Shown piece by piece: positions 36,163 to 45,097 of a DNA stretch of 58,971 bases. The stretch spans positions 1-58,971 of the forward strand of contig JAOQAP010000125.1 of the NCBI GenBank assembly GCA_025963465.1. The letters are read 5' to 3'. Numbering within the stretch: the stretch's first letter is position 1; each line of letters opens with the position of its first letter. The notes beneath the pieces are model-generated. The model saw only the letters and a list, made by a program, of their open reading frames with translations. It ran no database searches and was not told the DNA's origin. The translations under genes were made by a program, and so were the position numbers. This DNA is from Flavipsychrobacter sp. Its GTDB lineage: Bacteria > Bacteroidota > Bacteroidia > Chitinophagales > Chitinophagaceae.

Positions 36163-37629
36163 CTACTGATGCTGGTAGCAGCCCATATCATTGCCCGTTG
36201 TTCCGCTTGTAGCTCTCGGTTTCCCCGCAAGGTCTATACTTAGCCACGACAGTGGCACTCCCGCATCTACTGCCGGAGAAGAACTGCTGAGCATGAAATT
36301 TCTGGCATTTGGGTTTGTAAACTTCGGGTCAATAAACCCTGTTGCAGCCTGCCCTATCTTGCAGGCATTGGTTTTCAGAAATGATGGTATTTGCCAACCT
36401 GTACCAAACAGGCAATGGTCCATAGTTAGGTTAGATGTACCACCACCACTATTGTCGCAATAAAACTCACTATCCAGCGATCCGTAGATGATACAGTTGG
36501 TCAATATCGTATTAAGTGTTCCGGGAATCGCCGGTTCACCACCACCCGGTGCGAAATAACTCAATATCGCCACCGTCGGATTAGTGATATGCTTTACCTG
36601 TGCCGTACCATAGTTAGCGAAGGTACAATTGGTCATGGTATCAGCCCCTCCTATTATTACCCCAAAGGCTTGCGCACCACAAGTATGTATCAAACAATTC
36701 GTAGCTGTTATATTACCCCGTACTCCTAATATTCCATAGCCTATTGAATTCTTGATTACGCTATTGTCAATATAAAGTTTTGCGAGGCTATCAACTTCTA
36801 TAGCTGCGGCAAGTGTGCCCAGGCCATTATACAAAGTTGAATTGCCACAGTTCTTAATTATAGTATTCTTGATCACACCTAAGCTTCCGGGCTTGAACCA
36901 TATTCCTCCCCACTCTCCGGGATATTCCTCGTGCAGAAAATAGCCTCTGTCCAGTCTGTCACCCTGTAGTACTACACTATCAGTACCACTGCCATCCAGG
37001 TTTATTCCTAATCCACCATAAACAATAAATCTTGCATCCTGGTGCATATACACCCTGCATTTGGCAGGTATTCTCAGCACTTTACCGGGTCCTATCACAC
37101 ATGCTCCTTTTACTACGTATGGCTTATCTGTCTTCCAGTCTGTCTGGTCTGCTATCAGGCTGTCATTCACTATAAAATGTGCATTCTGTCCATATGCTGT
37201 AAATGGAATAGAAAAGTCCTTACCATTCATGGTAGCTATCAGGTGGTCTACTATAATGAATGGCGTAAGCGTATCGGTCGGGTCTATTTTCACTGTAGCA
37301 AATACATAGATACTGTCATGTGCTGCTATTTTCAGGTTGCTGATCGTATTCCCCTGGAAGCCATCTACATTCAGGTGAAAATAAGAGCTTGCGCCATCCT
37401 GCAGTCTCACAGAGCTTACTATCACTTCCTGTCCCTGCGGGTTGTAGATCATTACACCGCTGGTATAGCTGCCTTGCGTGGTAAATACCGTATCAAAGGT
37501 CAGCGTATCTGTAGAAAATGTCAATACACCTCCGTCACTCAGTGGTTTAGGCTTTTTACAAGCGGCATCCATCAGCATTATTACCGCCACAGTAACCAGT
37601 ATAACTATCCATGATGCTTTAAAGCGCAT
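36163..37629 (-). CDS. Beta-helix lipoprotein (about 488 aa)
   Basis: I place the start at 37629 (MRFKASWIVILVTVAVIMLM), since the following DAACKK is a lipobox-like site; an upstream extension of 48 residues has no export features. The N-terminal third is an Ig-like or all-beta domain (LTFSTDTLTFDTVFTTQGSY). After residue 200, repeated N-x-x-I/V turns (NTIIKNCGNSTLYN, NSVIKNSIGYGILG, NCLIHTCGAQAFGV) indicate a right-handed parallel beta helix. The end (SSPAVDAGVPLSW, DMGCYQ) matches the choice-of-anchor Q type. Likely surface or periplasmic. Substrate unknown. Confidence 0.86.
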   Translation of the reverse strand: MRFKASWIVILVTVAVIMLMDAACKKPKPLSDGGVLTFSTDTLTFDTVFTTQGSYTSGVMIYNPQGQEVIVSSVRLQDGASSYFHLNVDGFQGNTISNLKIAAHDSIYVFATVKIDPTDTLTPFIIVDHLIATMNGKDFSIPFTAYGQNAHFIVNDSLIADQTDWKTDKPYVVKGACVIGPGKVLRIPAKCRVYMHQDARFIVYGGLGINLDGSGTDSVVLQGDRLDRGYFLHEEYPGEWGGIWFKPGSLGVIKNTIIKNCGNSTLYNGLGTLAAAIEVDSLAKLYIDNSVIKNSIGYGILGVRGNITATNCLIHTCGAQAFGVIIGGADTMTNCTFANYGTAQVKHITNPTVAILSYFAPGGGEPAIPGTLNTILTNCIIYGSLDSEFYCDNSGGGTSNLTMDHCLFGTGWQIPSFLKTNACKIGQAATGFIDPKFTNPNARNFMLSSSSPAVDAGVPLSWLSIDLAGKPRATSGTTGNDMGCYQHQ

Positions 37630-37753
37630 TCGGGTATTGATTTTTGATTGTAAAAATAGGTAACAGTATTGATAACGTGGAAAATGAAAAAATATTTGCT
37701 CATAAATATTAAAGATAGGCCCTTGCAGCATTTTACAATGCCTTATTTCAGCG

Positions 37754-37761
37754 TACTTTTG
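37754..37761 (+). promoter_or_regulatory. Promoter -7 box of the SAM hydrolase-like gene
   Basis: TACTTTTG matches TAnnTTTG, 58 bases before the ATG at 37820. Confidence 0.5.
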
Positions 37762-37819
37762 ACACCGGAACAATAGCTGGCCGGTTCAGGTCATAAAAAC
37801 TATAATTTTTGAATTAAGC

Positions 37820-38587
37820 ATGATCACTTTGCTTTCAGATTTTGGCCTGCAGGATGCCTCGGTTGCTATCGCAAAGGGCATACTGATGCAACATATCCAT
37901 ACCGTTCCCATTATCGATATCAGCCACGAAGTACAGCCATTCAATACGCAACAGGCAGCTTACCTGCTGGCAGCCACATATCATAATTTTCCGGCTGCAA
38001 CATGTCATGTTTTATTATTCGACATTTTTTCAAACCCTGTATCTACAGTTATTTTAAGCGAATACAACGGGCACTACTTTATCAGTGCAGATAACGGCCT
38101 GCTTACCACCGCGCTCGGTACTATACCCCAAAACTCATGGTTGTGCAGCGAACTTGCAACTACCAACACCTTCCACGACTGGTTGCATACAGCAGGAAAT
38201 ATCATTGCGCTGCTGGGCACTCAAAAGCCGGAACTGCTTGGCCTGCAGCCATATACTTTAAAAGCTTTGCGGCCGGACATGACTGCAACTTCGGGGGACG
38301 GCAGCATTAAATGCGATGTCATACATATAGACCAGTTTGAGAACGTGGTTATCAACTTCAGGCAGCAACAACTGGCTCCCGGTCAGAGTTTCCGTATGCA
38401 ATTCGTAGGCGTCGAAGAGATCGATGAAATAAGCGCTAATTATAATGATGTAAGGCCCGGCTACAAATTGTGCCGTTTCAACAGCAACGGCTACCTGGAG
38501 TTATGTATCAACAGGGGCAAGGCCGCCAGCCTTTTTGGCCTGCGGCTCGGCAGTAAATTCAACGACATAAAAATATATATCCAATGA
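37820..38587 (+). CDS. SAM hydroxide adenosyltransferase-like protein (DUF62)
   Basis: The 255-residue product begins ITLLSDFGLQDASVAIAKGI, with the two Asp of the family, then IIDISHEVQPFNTQQAAYLL and ISADNGLLTTALG. Both are hallmarks of SAM hydrolases, which cleave SAM to adenosine and methionine. The usual VDPGVGT stretch is replaced by LFDIFSNPVST, so activity may be changed. The next gene overlaps its end by four bases (ATGA). Confidence 0.9.
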   Translation: MITLLSDFGLQDASVAIAKGILMQHIHTVPIIDISHEVQPFNTQQAAYLLAATYHNFPAATCHVLLFDIFSNPVSTVILSEYNGHYFISADNGLLTTALGTIPQNSWLCSELATTNTFHDWLHTAGNIIALLGTQKPELLGLQPYTLKALRPDMTATSGDGSIKCDVIHIDQFENVVINFRQQQLAPGQSFRMQFVGVEEIDEISANYNDVRPGYKLCRFNSNGYLELCINRGKAASLFGLRLGSKFNDIKIYIQ

Positions 38588-38877
38588 TAGTACGGGTAGT
38601 ACAAATGACTTTTCAGTCAGACAGGATAAACGATTTTACAGCGCTGTTTGAAGAGCGTAAAGAAACCATCAGAAGCTTCCCCGGCTGCACACACCTGGAG
38701 CTTTGGCAAGACACTAAAGATCAGAATAAATTTTTCACTTATAGCCATTGGGAGTCAGAAGCACATCTTGATCATTACCGCTTCTCAGAATTTTTCAGAG
38801 ATACCTGGGGGCTTACAAAGGCACTGTTCGCAGAAAAACCACAGGCATGGAGCGTAACAAGAAAGTCAATTGGATAA
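38584..38877 (+). CDS. Antibiotic biosynthesis monooxygenase-like protein (97 aa)
   Basis: The product starts MIVRVVQMTFQSDRINDFTA and contains RSFPGCTHLELWQDTKDQNK, FFTYSHWESEAHLDHYRFSE, the typical ABM fold of quinol monooxygenases and heme-degrading relatives. It is translationally coupled to the upstream SAM hydrolase-like gene by an ATGA overlap, which suggests linked use. Its substrate is unknown. Confidence 0.9.
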   Translation: MIVRVVQMTFQSDRINDFTALFEERKETIRSFPGCTHLELWQDTKDQNKFFTYSHWESEAHLDHYRFSEFFRDTWGLTKALFAEKPQAWSVTRKSIG

Positions 38878-38890
38878 CCAGTTAAAAGTA

Positions 38891-38927
38891 AAACGGTTAA
38901 AGAGATAATATACCCCTTTAACCGTTT
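38891..38927. terminator. Bidirectional hairpin between convergent genes
   Basis: AAACGGTTAAAG pairs perfectly with CTTTAACCGTTT around a 13-base loop. T-rich sequence follows on both strands. It lies between the ABM-like gene and the HIT gene. Confidence 0.6.
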
Positions 38928-38939
38928 GGCGTTTTGACC

Positions 38940-38971
38940 TATTAACTTTTAACCTTTTAACTTACCAACTA
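38940..38971. repeat. 8-bp period array overlapping the HIT gene stop
   Basis: Units of eight read TATTAACT, TTTAACCT, TTTAACTT and ACCAACTA. The array covers the last codons and TAA stop of the HIT gene, as the array at 34811 does for the NADH dehydrogenase gene. Confidence 0.6.
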
Positions 38972-39347
38972 TCTTCTCTTGAATATCTCTGAACTGTGCT
39001 TCGCTCAGTTTTAATTTAGGTCTGGTAAAATTCAGATCATCTGCCGAATTGATGGGCACCAGGTGCATATGTGCATGCGGCACTTCCAGTCCTATTACCG
39101 TTATCCCGCAGCGGTCACAATCAAATGCTTGTTCTATAGCTTTCGCTATTGGTTTTGCAAACACCAGCCATTCGGCAAGCAGGCTATCGTCAACATCAAA
39201 TATCTTGTCTGTTTCCGTTTTGGGTACTACCAATACATGGCCTTCCCGCATAGGAGCTATGTCCAGGAAAGCAAAAAAATGCTCGTTCTCAGCTATTTTA
39301 TAACTGGGTATTTCGCCTGCTATTATCCTGGAAAATATGCTCGCCAT
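38949..39347 (-). CDS. HIT-family nucleotide hydrolase
   Basis: The 132-residue product begins SIFSRIIAGEIPSYKIAEN, has EGHVLVVPK and the catalytic triad motif HAHMHLVPI (His 91, 93, 95). These enzymes hydrolyse adenosine-5'-phosphoramidate-type nucleotides. It starts two bases after the greA stop codon, so the two are co-transcribed. The C-terminal codons fall inside an 8-bp repeat. Confidence 0.95.
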   Translation of the reverse strand: MASIFSRIIAGEIPSYKIAENEHFFAFLDIAPMREGHVLVVPKTETDKIFDVDDSLLAEWLVFAKPIAKAIEQAFDCDRCGITVIGLEVPHAHMHLVPINSADDLNFTRPKLKLSEAQFRDIQEKIVGKLKG

Positions 39348-39348
39348 A

Positions 39349-39822
39349 CTAAATAGATATATTTTCTATTTTCATCTTAAACGTCGTGCTTGGCGCCACT
39401 ACATCTACTATATCACCTATCTCTTTGCCTATCAGTGCTTTTCCTATCGGCGAGGTTACGTTTATTTTACCTTGTTTAGGGTCAGCTTCCTGCTCAGATA
39501 CTATCTGGTATACAAATGTCTTTTTATTGCCCAGGTGCGTTACAGTTACCCTACTGAGTATCGATACTTTACTTAAGTCTATATTCTTTGCATCTATCAC
39601 TCTCGACGACATTAATGCCGTCTGCAGTTGCGATATTCTGGCTTCATGCAAGCCCTGGGCCTCTTTTGCAGCGTCATATTCTGCATTTTCTTTAAGGTCT
39701 CCCTTTTCCCTTGCCTCGGCTATTTGCCTTGCAATTTCCGCACGACCAACGGTCTTCAGCTTATTCAGCTCCTCGGTCATTTGTGCCAATGTCTCTTTCG
39801 TCAGGTAGTTTAAATCAGACAT
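39349..39822 (-). CDS. greA: Transcription elongation factor GreA
   Basis: The start at 39822 gives a 157-residue protein beginning MSDLNYLTKETLAQMTEEL, standard for GreA. The N-terminal coiled coil has the basic/acidic tip (EKGDLKENAEYDAAKEAQG) with the two acidic residues that stimulate transcript cleavage by RNA polymerase. The C-terminal FKBP-like part contains SPIGKALIGKEIGDIV. An upstream extension is rejected as noncoding. It is paired with the HIT gene. Confidence 0.96.
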   Translation of the reverse strand: MSDLNYLTKETLAQMTEELNKLKTVGRAEIARQIAEAREKGDLKENAEYDAAKEAQGLHEARISQLQTALMSSRVIDAKNIDLSKVSILSRVTVTHLGNKKTFVYQIVSEQEADPKQGKINVTSPIGKALIGKEIGDIVDVVAPSTTFKMKIENISI

Positions 39823-39910
39823 TTTAAATATTTTTTGTTTGCTACTGAAAAAAAATACAACGCTCCTGTAAAACAGAAGCGTTGCAATGCAAAAGTACAA
39901 AAATTTATGA

Positions 39911-40993
39911 TCAGCGTGTCAGTCGCAGAGACAACATGTGAACCCCGTTTGCAGGGCGCTGAGTAGGACGATAAGAATAATCGAATGCGAACATCGGGCC
40001 TTTACCGTTTATCCTTGACTGTACAGTAGCTCCGAAAGCCAGGCCTGTATACATCGTAGTGGTTTTAGCAGCGTTGCCTATTCCATTTTCATAACGGTAA
40101 GCTGCACGCAGCATGAACAGGTTTTTGAAACCATATTCAGCGCCAAGGCCCAGGAAGTCATTATTGAATGAATTAGATGTAAAATTACCTATAGCTGTAA
40201 GACGGTGTTTTGGAGTAGCGTCTTTATCGCTCAGTTTGTTCTCATCAAGGAATATGTCATAAGCCATACCCAGGTTCAGGTAAGTTGGCATTTCAAACTT
40301 ATCTGAAGGATAGGTCTGCGTTACTGCATAGTTAGGTGAGCTTTCTGGCTGGTCCCCGTTTATAGAGAAACCTGTACCGGTAAAGCGCATATTTGTACCC
40401 AGGTTACGCAATACTATACCAAAATGGAAATTATCCCTTTTACCGGTCACATACTGTATACCCGCGTCAAAAGCAAGACCTAAAGCGCTGATGTTATTGA
40501 TCTGCTCAGAAACATAAGTAGCACTGGCTCCTGCATTAATATGGCTGGAAAACTGTTTTGCAAAGCCAAGCTGAATATTCAGGAACTGTGGATGGTAAGT
40601 ACCATATCCTTCCGGGTTGAAATAGTCAGTTACAGGTATGTCACCAAAGCTCATAGACATGATGTTAATACCGATAACGCCGGTTTCACCCACTTTCTGT
40701 GCTATACCAATATTATTGATGCTGATGCTTGTACCTGAAAGGTAGATGCCATGTGATACGCCTATGTCAGTGGCAGAATCCTGCGCAAGACCGGCTATGT
40801 TCAGCTTCATTGCCTCCAGTCCGCCTACACCTGCTGTATTCAGTCCGAAAAGACCTGTTGAACGCGCCCATGGATTGATCAGCATTTCAGGAGCTCCTGC
40901 CTGGCCTGCACGGTCTTTATTTCCTGCAAAACTGTTAAATGACATGCCGAGAGCACAAATTGCAACTACAGCTTTGGTTGAAAAGTTTTTCAT
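39911..40993 (-). CDS. PorV/PorQ-family T9SS outer-membrane protein
   Basis: The start at 40993 exposes a signal peptide (MKNFSTKAVVAICALGMSFNSFAG). The mature part starts AGAPEMLINPWARSTGLFGL, then ISAL- and GLA-rich barrel strands, with the family motifs IAGLAQDSATDIGVSHGIYL and LNIQLGFAKQFSSHINAGAS. PorV and PorQ are 14-strand barrels that move cargo to surface attachment. I cannot tell which it is. It is the last gene after the 1339-residue protein, 55 bases away. Confidence 0.9.
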   Translation of the reverse strand: MKNFSTKAVVAICALGMSFNSFAGNKDRAGQAGAPEMLINPWARSTGLFGLNTAGVGGLEAMKLNIAGLAQDSATDIGVSHGIYLSGTSISINNIGIAQKVGETGVIGINIMSMSFGDIPVTDYFNPEGYGTYHPQFLNIQLGFAKQFSSHINAGASATYVSEQINNISALGLAFDAGIQYVTGKRDNFHFGIVLRNLGTNMRFTGTGFSINGDQPESSPNYAVTQTYPSDKFEMPTYLNLGMAYDIFLDENKLSDKDATPKHRLTAIGNFTSNSFNNDFLGLGAEYGFKNLFMLRAAYRYENGIGNAAKTTTMYTGLAFGATVQSRINGKGPMFAFDYSYRPTQRPANGVHMLSLRLTR

Positions 40994-41048
40994 AAACAAA
41001 TAAACATTTATTATACGGGCAGGCATTATACCTGCCCGTTAAAATTAA

Positions 41049-44000
41049 TTAGTAAGTTGATATATCTATTGGGCGTGCAGCACCAAACCAGCGAATTACT
41101 GTTTCACCTATTCCTTCTGCCTTCACATGCATCATGTACATACCGCTTGCTACTGGTAAACCTGCAGAGTTACGTATATCCCAATCAATGTACGGAGTAT
41201 TGATATCGTTCTTGGTAAGCGTACGAACCAATGAACCATCAAGAGCATAGATGTGTATCGTTGTCTGCGCAGGCAGGTTAATGATCCTTACCTTGGTATC
41301 AAGCCTGTTCCTTTCATAACCTGAATAACCATAATATGGATTAGGTACCGCAAATATCCTGCTCAGCAACCTGTCCCTGTCTGTTGTATCACTCTTAAGC
41401 GTTGGAGCCAGATCCTTTGTTGTAAACGTATATATAGGGTTTGTTTGTTTACCCGGGGTAACACTAATACCTGTTGGAGGGAAACCAGCCTTGGTAGTAT
41501 CCACAGCAGAGAACGGCGCATATGGACGGTTTACCTTGAAACGCAACGTCGTTTTAGTAGGGATGATACCATCAGCAAGTGATTTCAATGGCACAAGTGA
41601 ATTAACCAAAGGTACACCTGTCCATGCCATAGTACCATATGCAGCTACCTGGTCAGCTACTTTTCCTGATGCAGCTGTTGATTTCAACAGTGCCATGAAA
41701 GCTTTACAGCTATCATACCTGGTATTCGCAACATAAACTATATGCTTTCCGCCAAATATGATCGAGGCATCAAAGAAGCTGATAAAGTTAGCACTTGGGT
41801 TCCAGATCATATCATTACCATGATCAGCGCCGGCAAGATGCGAGTCTTCACCGAAAACAATATTCAGTCGCTCACCTGTTGCCTCATTGATCGCATAACC
41901 AGGGAACCAGGAAGTACCAATGTCTTCAGGCTTAGTTGAGTATTCTGGATTATTTGGGCCTCCAACCGTTTTACCTGTCCATCCTGCATGATTCCTCAAT
42001 GAAAATTTAGGTGCACCACCCTGAGACAACCTTGGATCTTCCTGTTCTTCAACTACAGCACATTTTGTCCATTTGGTTTTATCTGAAGTAAATACCAGGT
42101 TAACGTCAGGAAGCTGGTGAAGGAATGCTGCAGTCTGTGTTGTCTTGGAATATGCTATTTCAAAACCACACTGAGTACCACTTGCACCGGTTACGTGATT
42201 TGGAGAAGCAAAGGCTGCTGCAAGTACGTATGGGCCCCATGTGCTCTTCGCAGGAGTATAGTTAGCAAGCATGTTCTGGTAATTACTATTCGTATCTGTC
42301 CTGCTGTAATCGTTGTAATTACATGGATTTTTCAAAGAATCCGGTGTCGCATTATATATATTCACATTACCTGACCTCAACCAGTTTGCGAACACACTAT
42401 CCGGTTGGTCTGGAACACCAAACAACCATGGCTTATCTTCTTCACCAAATGTGATATCAGATGTAATATAACCATTACCATTTGCCTGGTCTGTACCTGG
42501 AGACAATTTCTGGCTAACATTTATCGAGAAACCATATTTTTCTATGATCTGCTCATTTACAGAGCCAATAGTCTGTTCACCATATATCGTTTCTACTGGT
42601 TTACCATTAAGGAAACCTGTCAGCGCCCATGTAGATGATGGATTCATACCATTAGCTGTTGTGTTATCGCCTTTGATCTGGAATACCCAGTCAGATACAA
42701 CATCTGGTGTTGGTATTTTAACAGGATCAATAACTTTTATATTAATTGGTCCCTGGCTCTTTAAATAAGTAGCTGAATCAGCAATACCATATAGTAACGC
42801 TTTATTTTCAGAAGCCTCATCCATCTGTATTACATTACCACCATTTCCCTGGCCTTCTATCCTTGTAATAACAACACCTTCTCCAAACTCAGAATTGATG
42901 ATATTACCAAAGTCACCGTTAGAAGAGTTTGGTATTGCAGTTACTTTCACAACGTTAGTACCACCGGCACCATGTGAACTACCAATGTAAGCGACATCCT
43001 GTGTAGCTACTGTATTATTAGGGTCGAATTTCGCAAAGTTGTTATAACCATACGCAATTGCCACAAAGTAATAACTGTGATAGTTAATGAATTGCTTGTC
43101 CGGACCGGTAGCAAATTTATCAAGTGTCAGAACAAAGCTGTGGGTGATACCACTGTCTTTAGTATTGCTGATCTTGATCTGTGCAAGGCTTGATGTATCA
43201 CTTACAGAAGGATTTTTTGTATAGTTTACAATTCCTTTTATACCGTTCTTCACGTCCGTCTGGAATACTTCAACTGCTTTTGTTGTATTTACTTCACCTG
43301 TATTAGGATCGAATATGTCCGCTGTAGATACAGATGCATCTGCTAACTGGAATACACGGTAACCTTCAAAGTGATAAAGTGAGTCATTACTGATACCCTT
43401 TGATTTCACAACCATCTGGTGATACTGCAAAGAGTCATTATAGGCTCCGCTTGTGTTACCGTAGTTTTCACCAAAGTTATTGCTGCCATAATCATTCACC
43501 AGGTAGAATACCAGTTTCCTGTCAAGCTCACGTACTACCATTCTTGGTGCTTCAGGGCCTTCTACTGTTTTAAAGTGAGAATCAAATAATGCCTGTGCAC
43601 CATCATCCATATTTTTTATTGTCTTAAAGTTTGTCTGTGGACAACCGCCTACGCCTGCAGCCCAGATACAACCAAAGGTGATATCATTCAAAGCACCTGA
43701 AAGCAACTGGAAAGGACCCGAAGAGAATACAAAACGCCTGTCACCTGCATTATTATTACATGCACACTCAGACCAGTCCGTTTTATTACCAGGATCACCC
43801 CAGAATACAAAATTCGATACAGGACCGCCACCGTAGCCTTTAGACTGGCTGCCCGGACCTGTAAAGTCATCAGAAAAACGCTCACCATCAGTAATAGAAC
43901 CTGTCATATAGTTATATATATGAACACCGTTACGCGGATTACCGATAATACTGAAGTCATTATTGTAGTATGTAAAATTGGTCATACCCAACTGTATCGC

Positions 44001-45068
44001 TGTATCACCTACTATTCTCTTTGGACCCTGGAAGAAGTCAAGACCTACCTGTGGCGGATTTACTCCGTAACTGTTTACAGGGTGTCCTGCAGATCCACCA
44101 TCATCATTGGTACCATTATACAATATACCAAGGCCTCTTGAAGTATCACATCCTATGTAGTCATCAAATGCATAACCAAGATCCGCATCATCCCATACAG
44201 CTATATATGTACTATCTATGGTCAGAGAACCGCGATTGATAACGCGGTAGTTACAAAAAGTTGCATTGTTAAGGAAGTCCTGCGTAGCATATGCAAATGC
44301 ACTTGCCTGTACCTCTACACCCATTGCTGATGTAAGAGACTGCTGTTTTACGTTACCCGCATCATTGAAAACCCACCATATATACTGGTCACCGGTAATT
44401 GCCGGATATTCACCTTTGCTTGGCTCATAGATACCATTACCATTCAGGTCCACAAATGGTGCATATGTATGATTTGCGTTTAGCGATATGATCCTGTCAT
44501 CCTGACCTTTTACGTTAGGACTTCCTGTACCCGGCCATTTATTGATCACATCAAATGCAGAACCCGTAGTGTTACCACCGGTTTTGGATAATGAAATGAA
44601 CGTATTAATAGTAGATCTGTCCACTTTCCATTGATGGTCCCACAGAGCACAATCGTCTTTTGTGATCTTACCATCATTGTCCAGCGCACCCGGCCAGTAA
44701 TCATTACCGTCCTGGCGATAAGTCTGTGCTGCAACTTTCAATTGGCCTTGCTTATCAAAACCGCCTATCCAGCATGATGCAGCGAACTGCGAGCTCTTAC
44801 CGCTTCCTTTAGGAACTTCATAAGCTGCTTTTCCTTGACCTCTGTCCCACCACATGTCACCACCGGTCATCAGTTTAGCACGAACGTTGTTGATATCAAG
44901 GTCTACTTCTGATGTCGCAGGGGTACAACCGGTAGCGGTCGTCTTGGCCATGCTTCTTTTATGGGCAGATGACACCACATTTTCGCGCGCACCAACATTT
45001 CCGGCAAGACCAAAAATGCCCAAAAGCGTAACCGCACTTGCAAATCGTATATTATTTCTAAGCTTCAT
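41049..45068 (-). CDS. Giant secreted protein (1339 aa), probable T9SS substrate
   Basis: A signal peptide (ASAVTLLGIFGLAGNVGARE) is followed by over 1200 residues of mostly beta structure, without a recognised domain. Segments such as YAPFVDLNGNGIYEPSKGEY indicate Ca-binding-like and fibronectin-type parts. Near the C-terminus AVPNPYYGYSGYE, LDTKVRIINLPAQTTIHIYA and ASGMYMMHVKAEG form a FlgD/T9SS type A-like sorting domain, with an extra tail ending RPIDISTY. It lies between a TonB receptor and a PorV/PorQ gene, so it is likely exported and perhaps held at the cell surface. Function unknown. Confidence 0.87.
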   Translation of the reverse strand: MKLRNNIRFASAVTLLGIFGLAGNVGARENVVSSAHKRSMAKTTATGCTPATSEVDLDINNVRAKLMTGGDMWWDRGQGKAAYEVPKGSGKSSQFAASCWIGGFDKQGQLKVAAQTYRQDGNDYWPGALDNDGKITKDDCALWDHQWKVDRSTINTFISLSKTGGNTTGSAFDVINKWPGTGSPNVKGQDDRIISLNANHTYAPFVDLNGNGIYEPSKGEYPAITGDQYIWWVFNDAGNVKQQSLTSAMGVEVQASAFAYATQDFLNNATFCNYRVINRGSLTIDSTYIAVWDDADLGYAFDDYIGCDTSRGLGILYNGTNDDGGSAGHPVNSYGVNPPQVGLDFFQGPKRIVGDTAIQLGMTNFTYYNNDFSIIGNPRNGVHIYNYMTGSITDGERFSDDFTGPGSQSKGYGGGPVSNFVFWGDPGNKTDWSECACNNNAGDRRFVFSSGPFQLLSGALNDITFGCIWAAGVGGCPQTNFKTIKNMDDGAQALFDSHFKTVEGPEAPRMVVRELDRKLVFYLVNDYGSNNFGENYGNTSGAYNDSLQYHQMVVKSKGISNDSLYHFEGYRVFQLADASVSTADIFDPNTGEVNTTKAVEVFQTDVKNGIKGIVNYTKNPSVSDTSSLAQIKISNTKDSGITHSFVLTLDKFATGPDKQFINYHSYYFVAIAYGYNNFAKFDPNNTVATQDVAYIGSSHGAGGTNVVKVTAIPNSSNGDFGNIINSEFGEGVVITRIEGQGNGGNVIQMDEASENKALLYGIADSATYLKSQGPINIKVIDPVKIPTPDVVSDWVFQIKGDNTTANGMNPSSTWALTGFLNGKPVETIYGEQTIGSVNEQIIEKYGFSINVSQKLSPGTDQANGNGYITSDITFGEEDKPWLFGVPDQPDSVFANWLRSGNVNIYNATPDSLKNPCNYNDYSRTDTNSNYQNMLANYTPAKSTWGPYVLAAAFASPNHVTGASGTQCGFEIAYSKTTQTAAFLHQLPDVNLVFTSDKTKWTKCAVVEEQEDPRLSQGGAPKFSLRNHAGWTGKTVGGPNNPEYSTKPEDIGTSWFPGYAINEATGERLNIVFGEDSHLAGADHGNDMIWNPSANFISFFDASIIFGGKHIVYVANTRYDSCKAFMALLKSTAASGKVADQVAAYGTMAWTGVPLVNSLVPLKSLADGIIPTKTTLRFKVNRPYAPFSAVDTTKAGFPPTGISVTPGKQTNPIYTFTTKDLAPTLKSDTTDRDRLLSRIFAVPNPYYGYSGYERNRLDTKVRIINLPAQTTIHIYALDGSLVRTLTKNDINTPYIDWDIRNSAGLPVASGMYMMHVKAEGIGETVIRWFGAARPIDISTY

Positions 45069-45097
45069 AACCTATAAAAGTTATATTGATAAATGTA

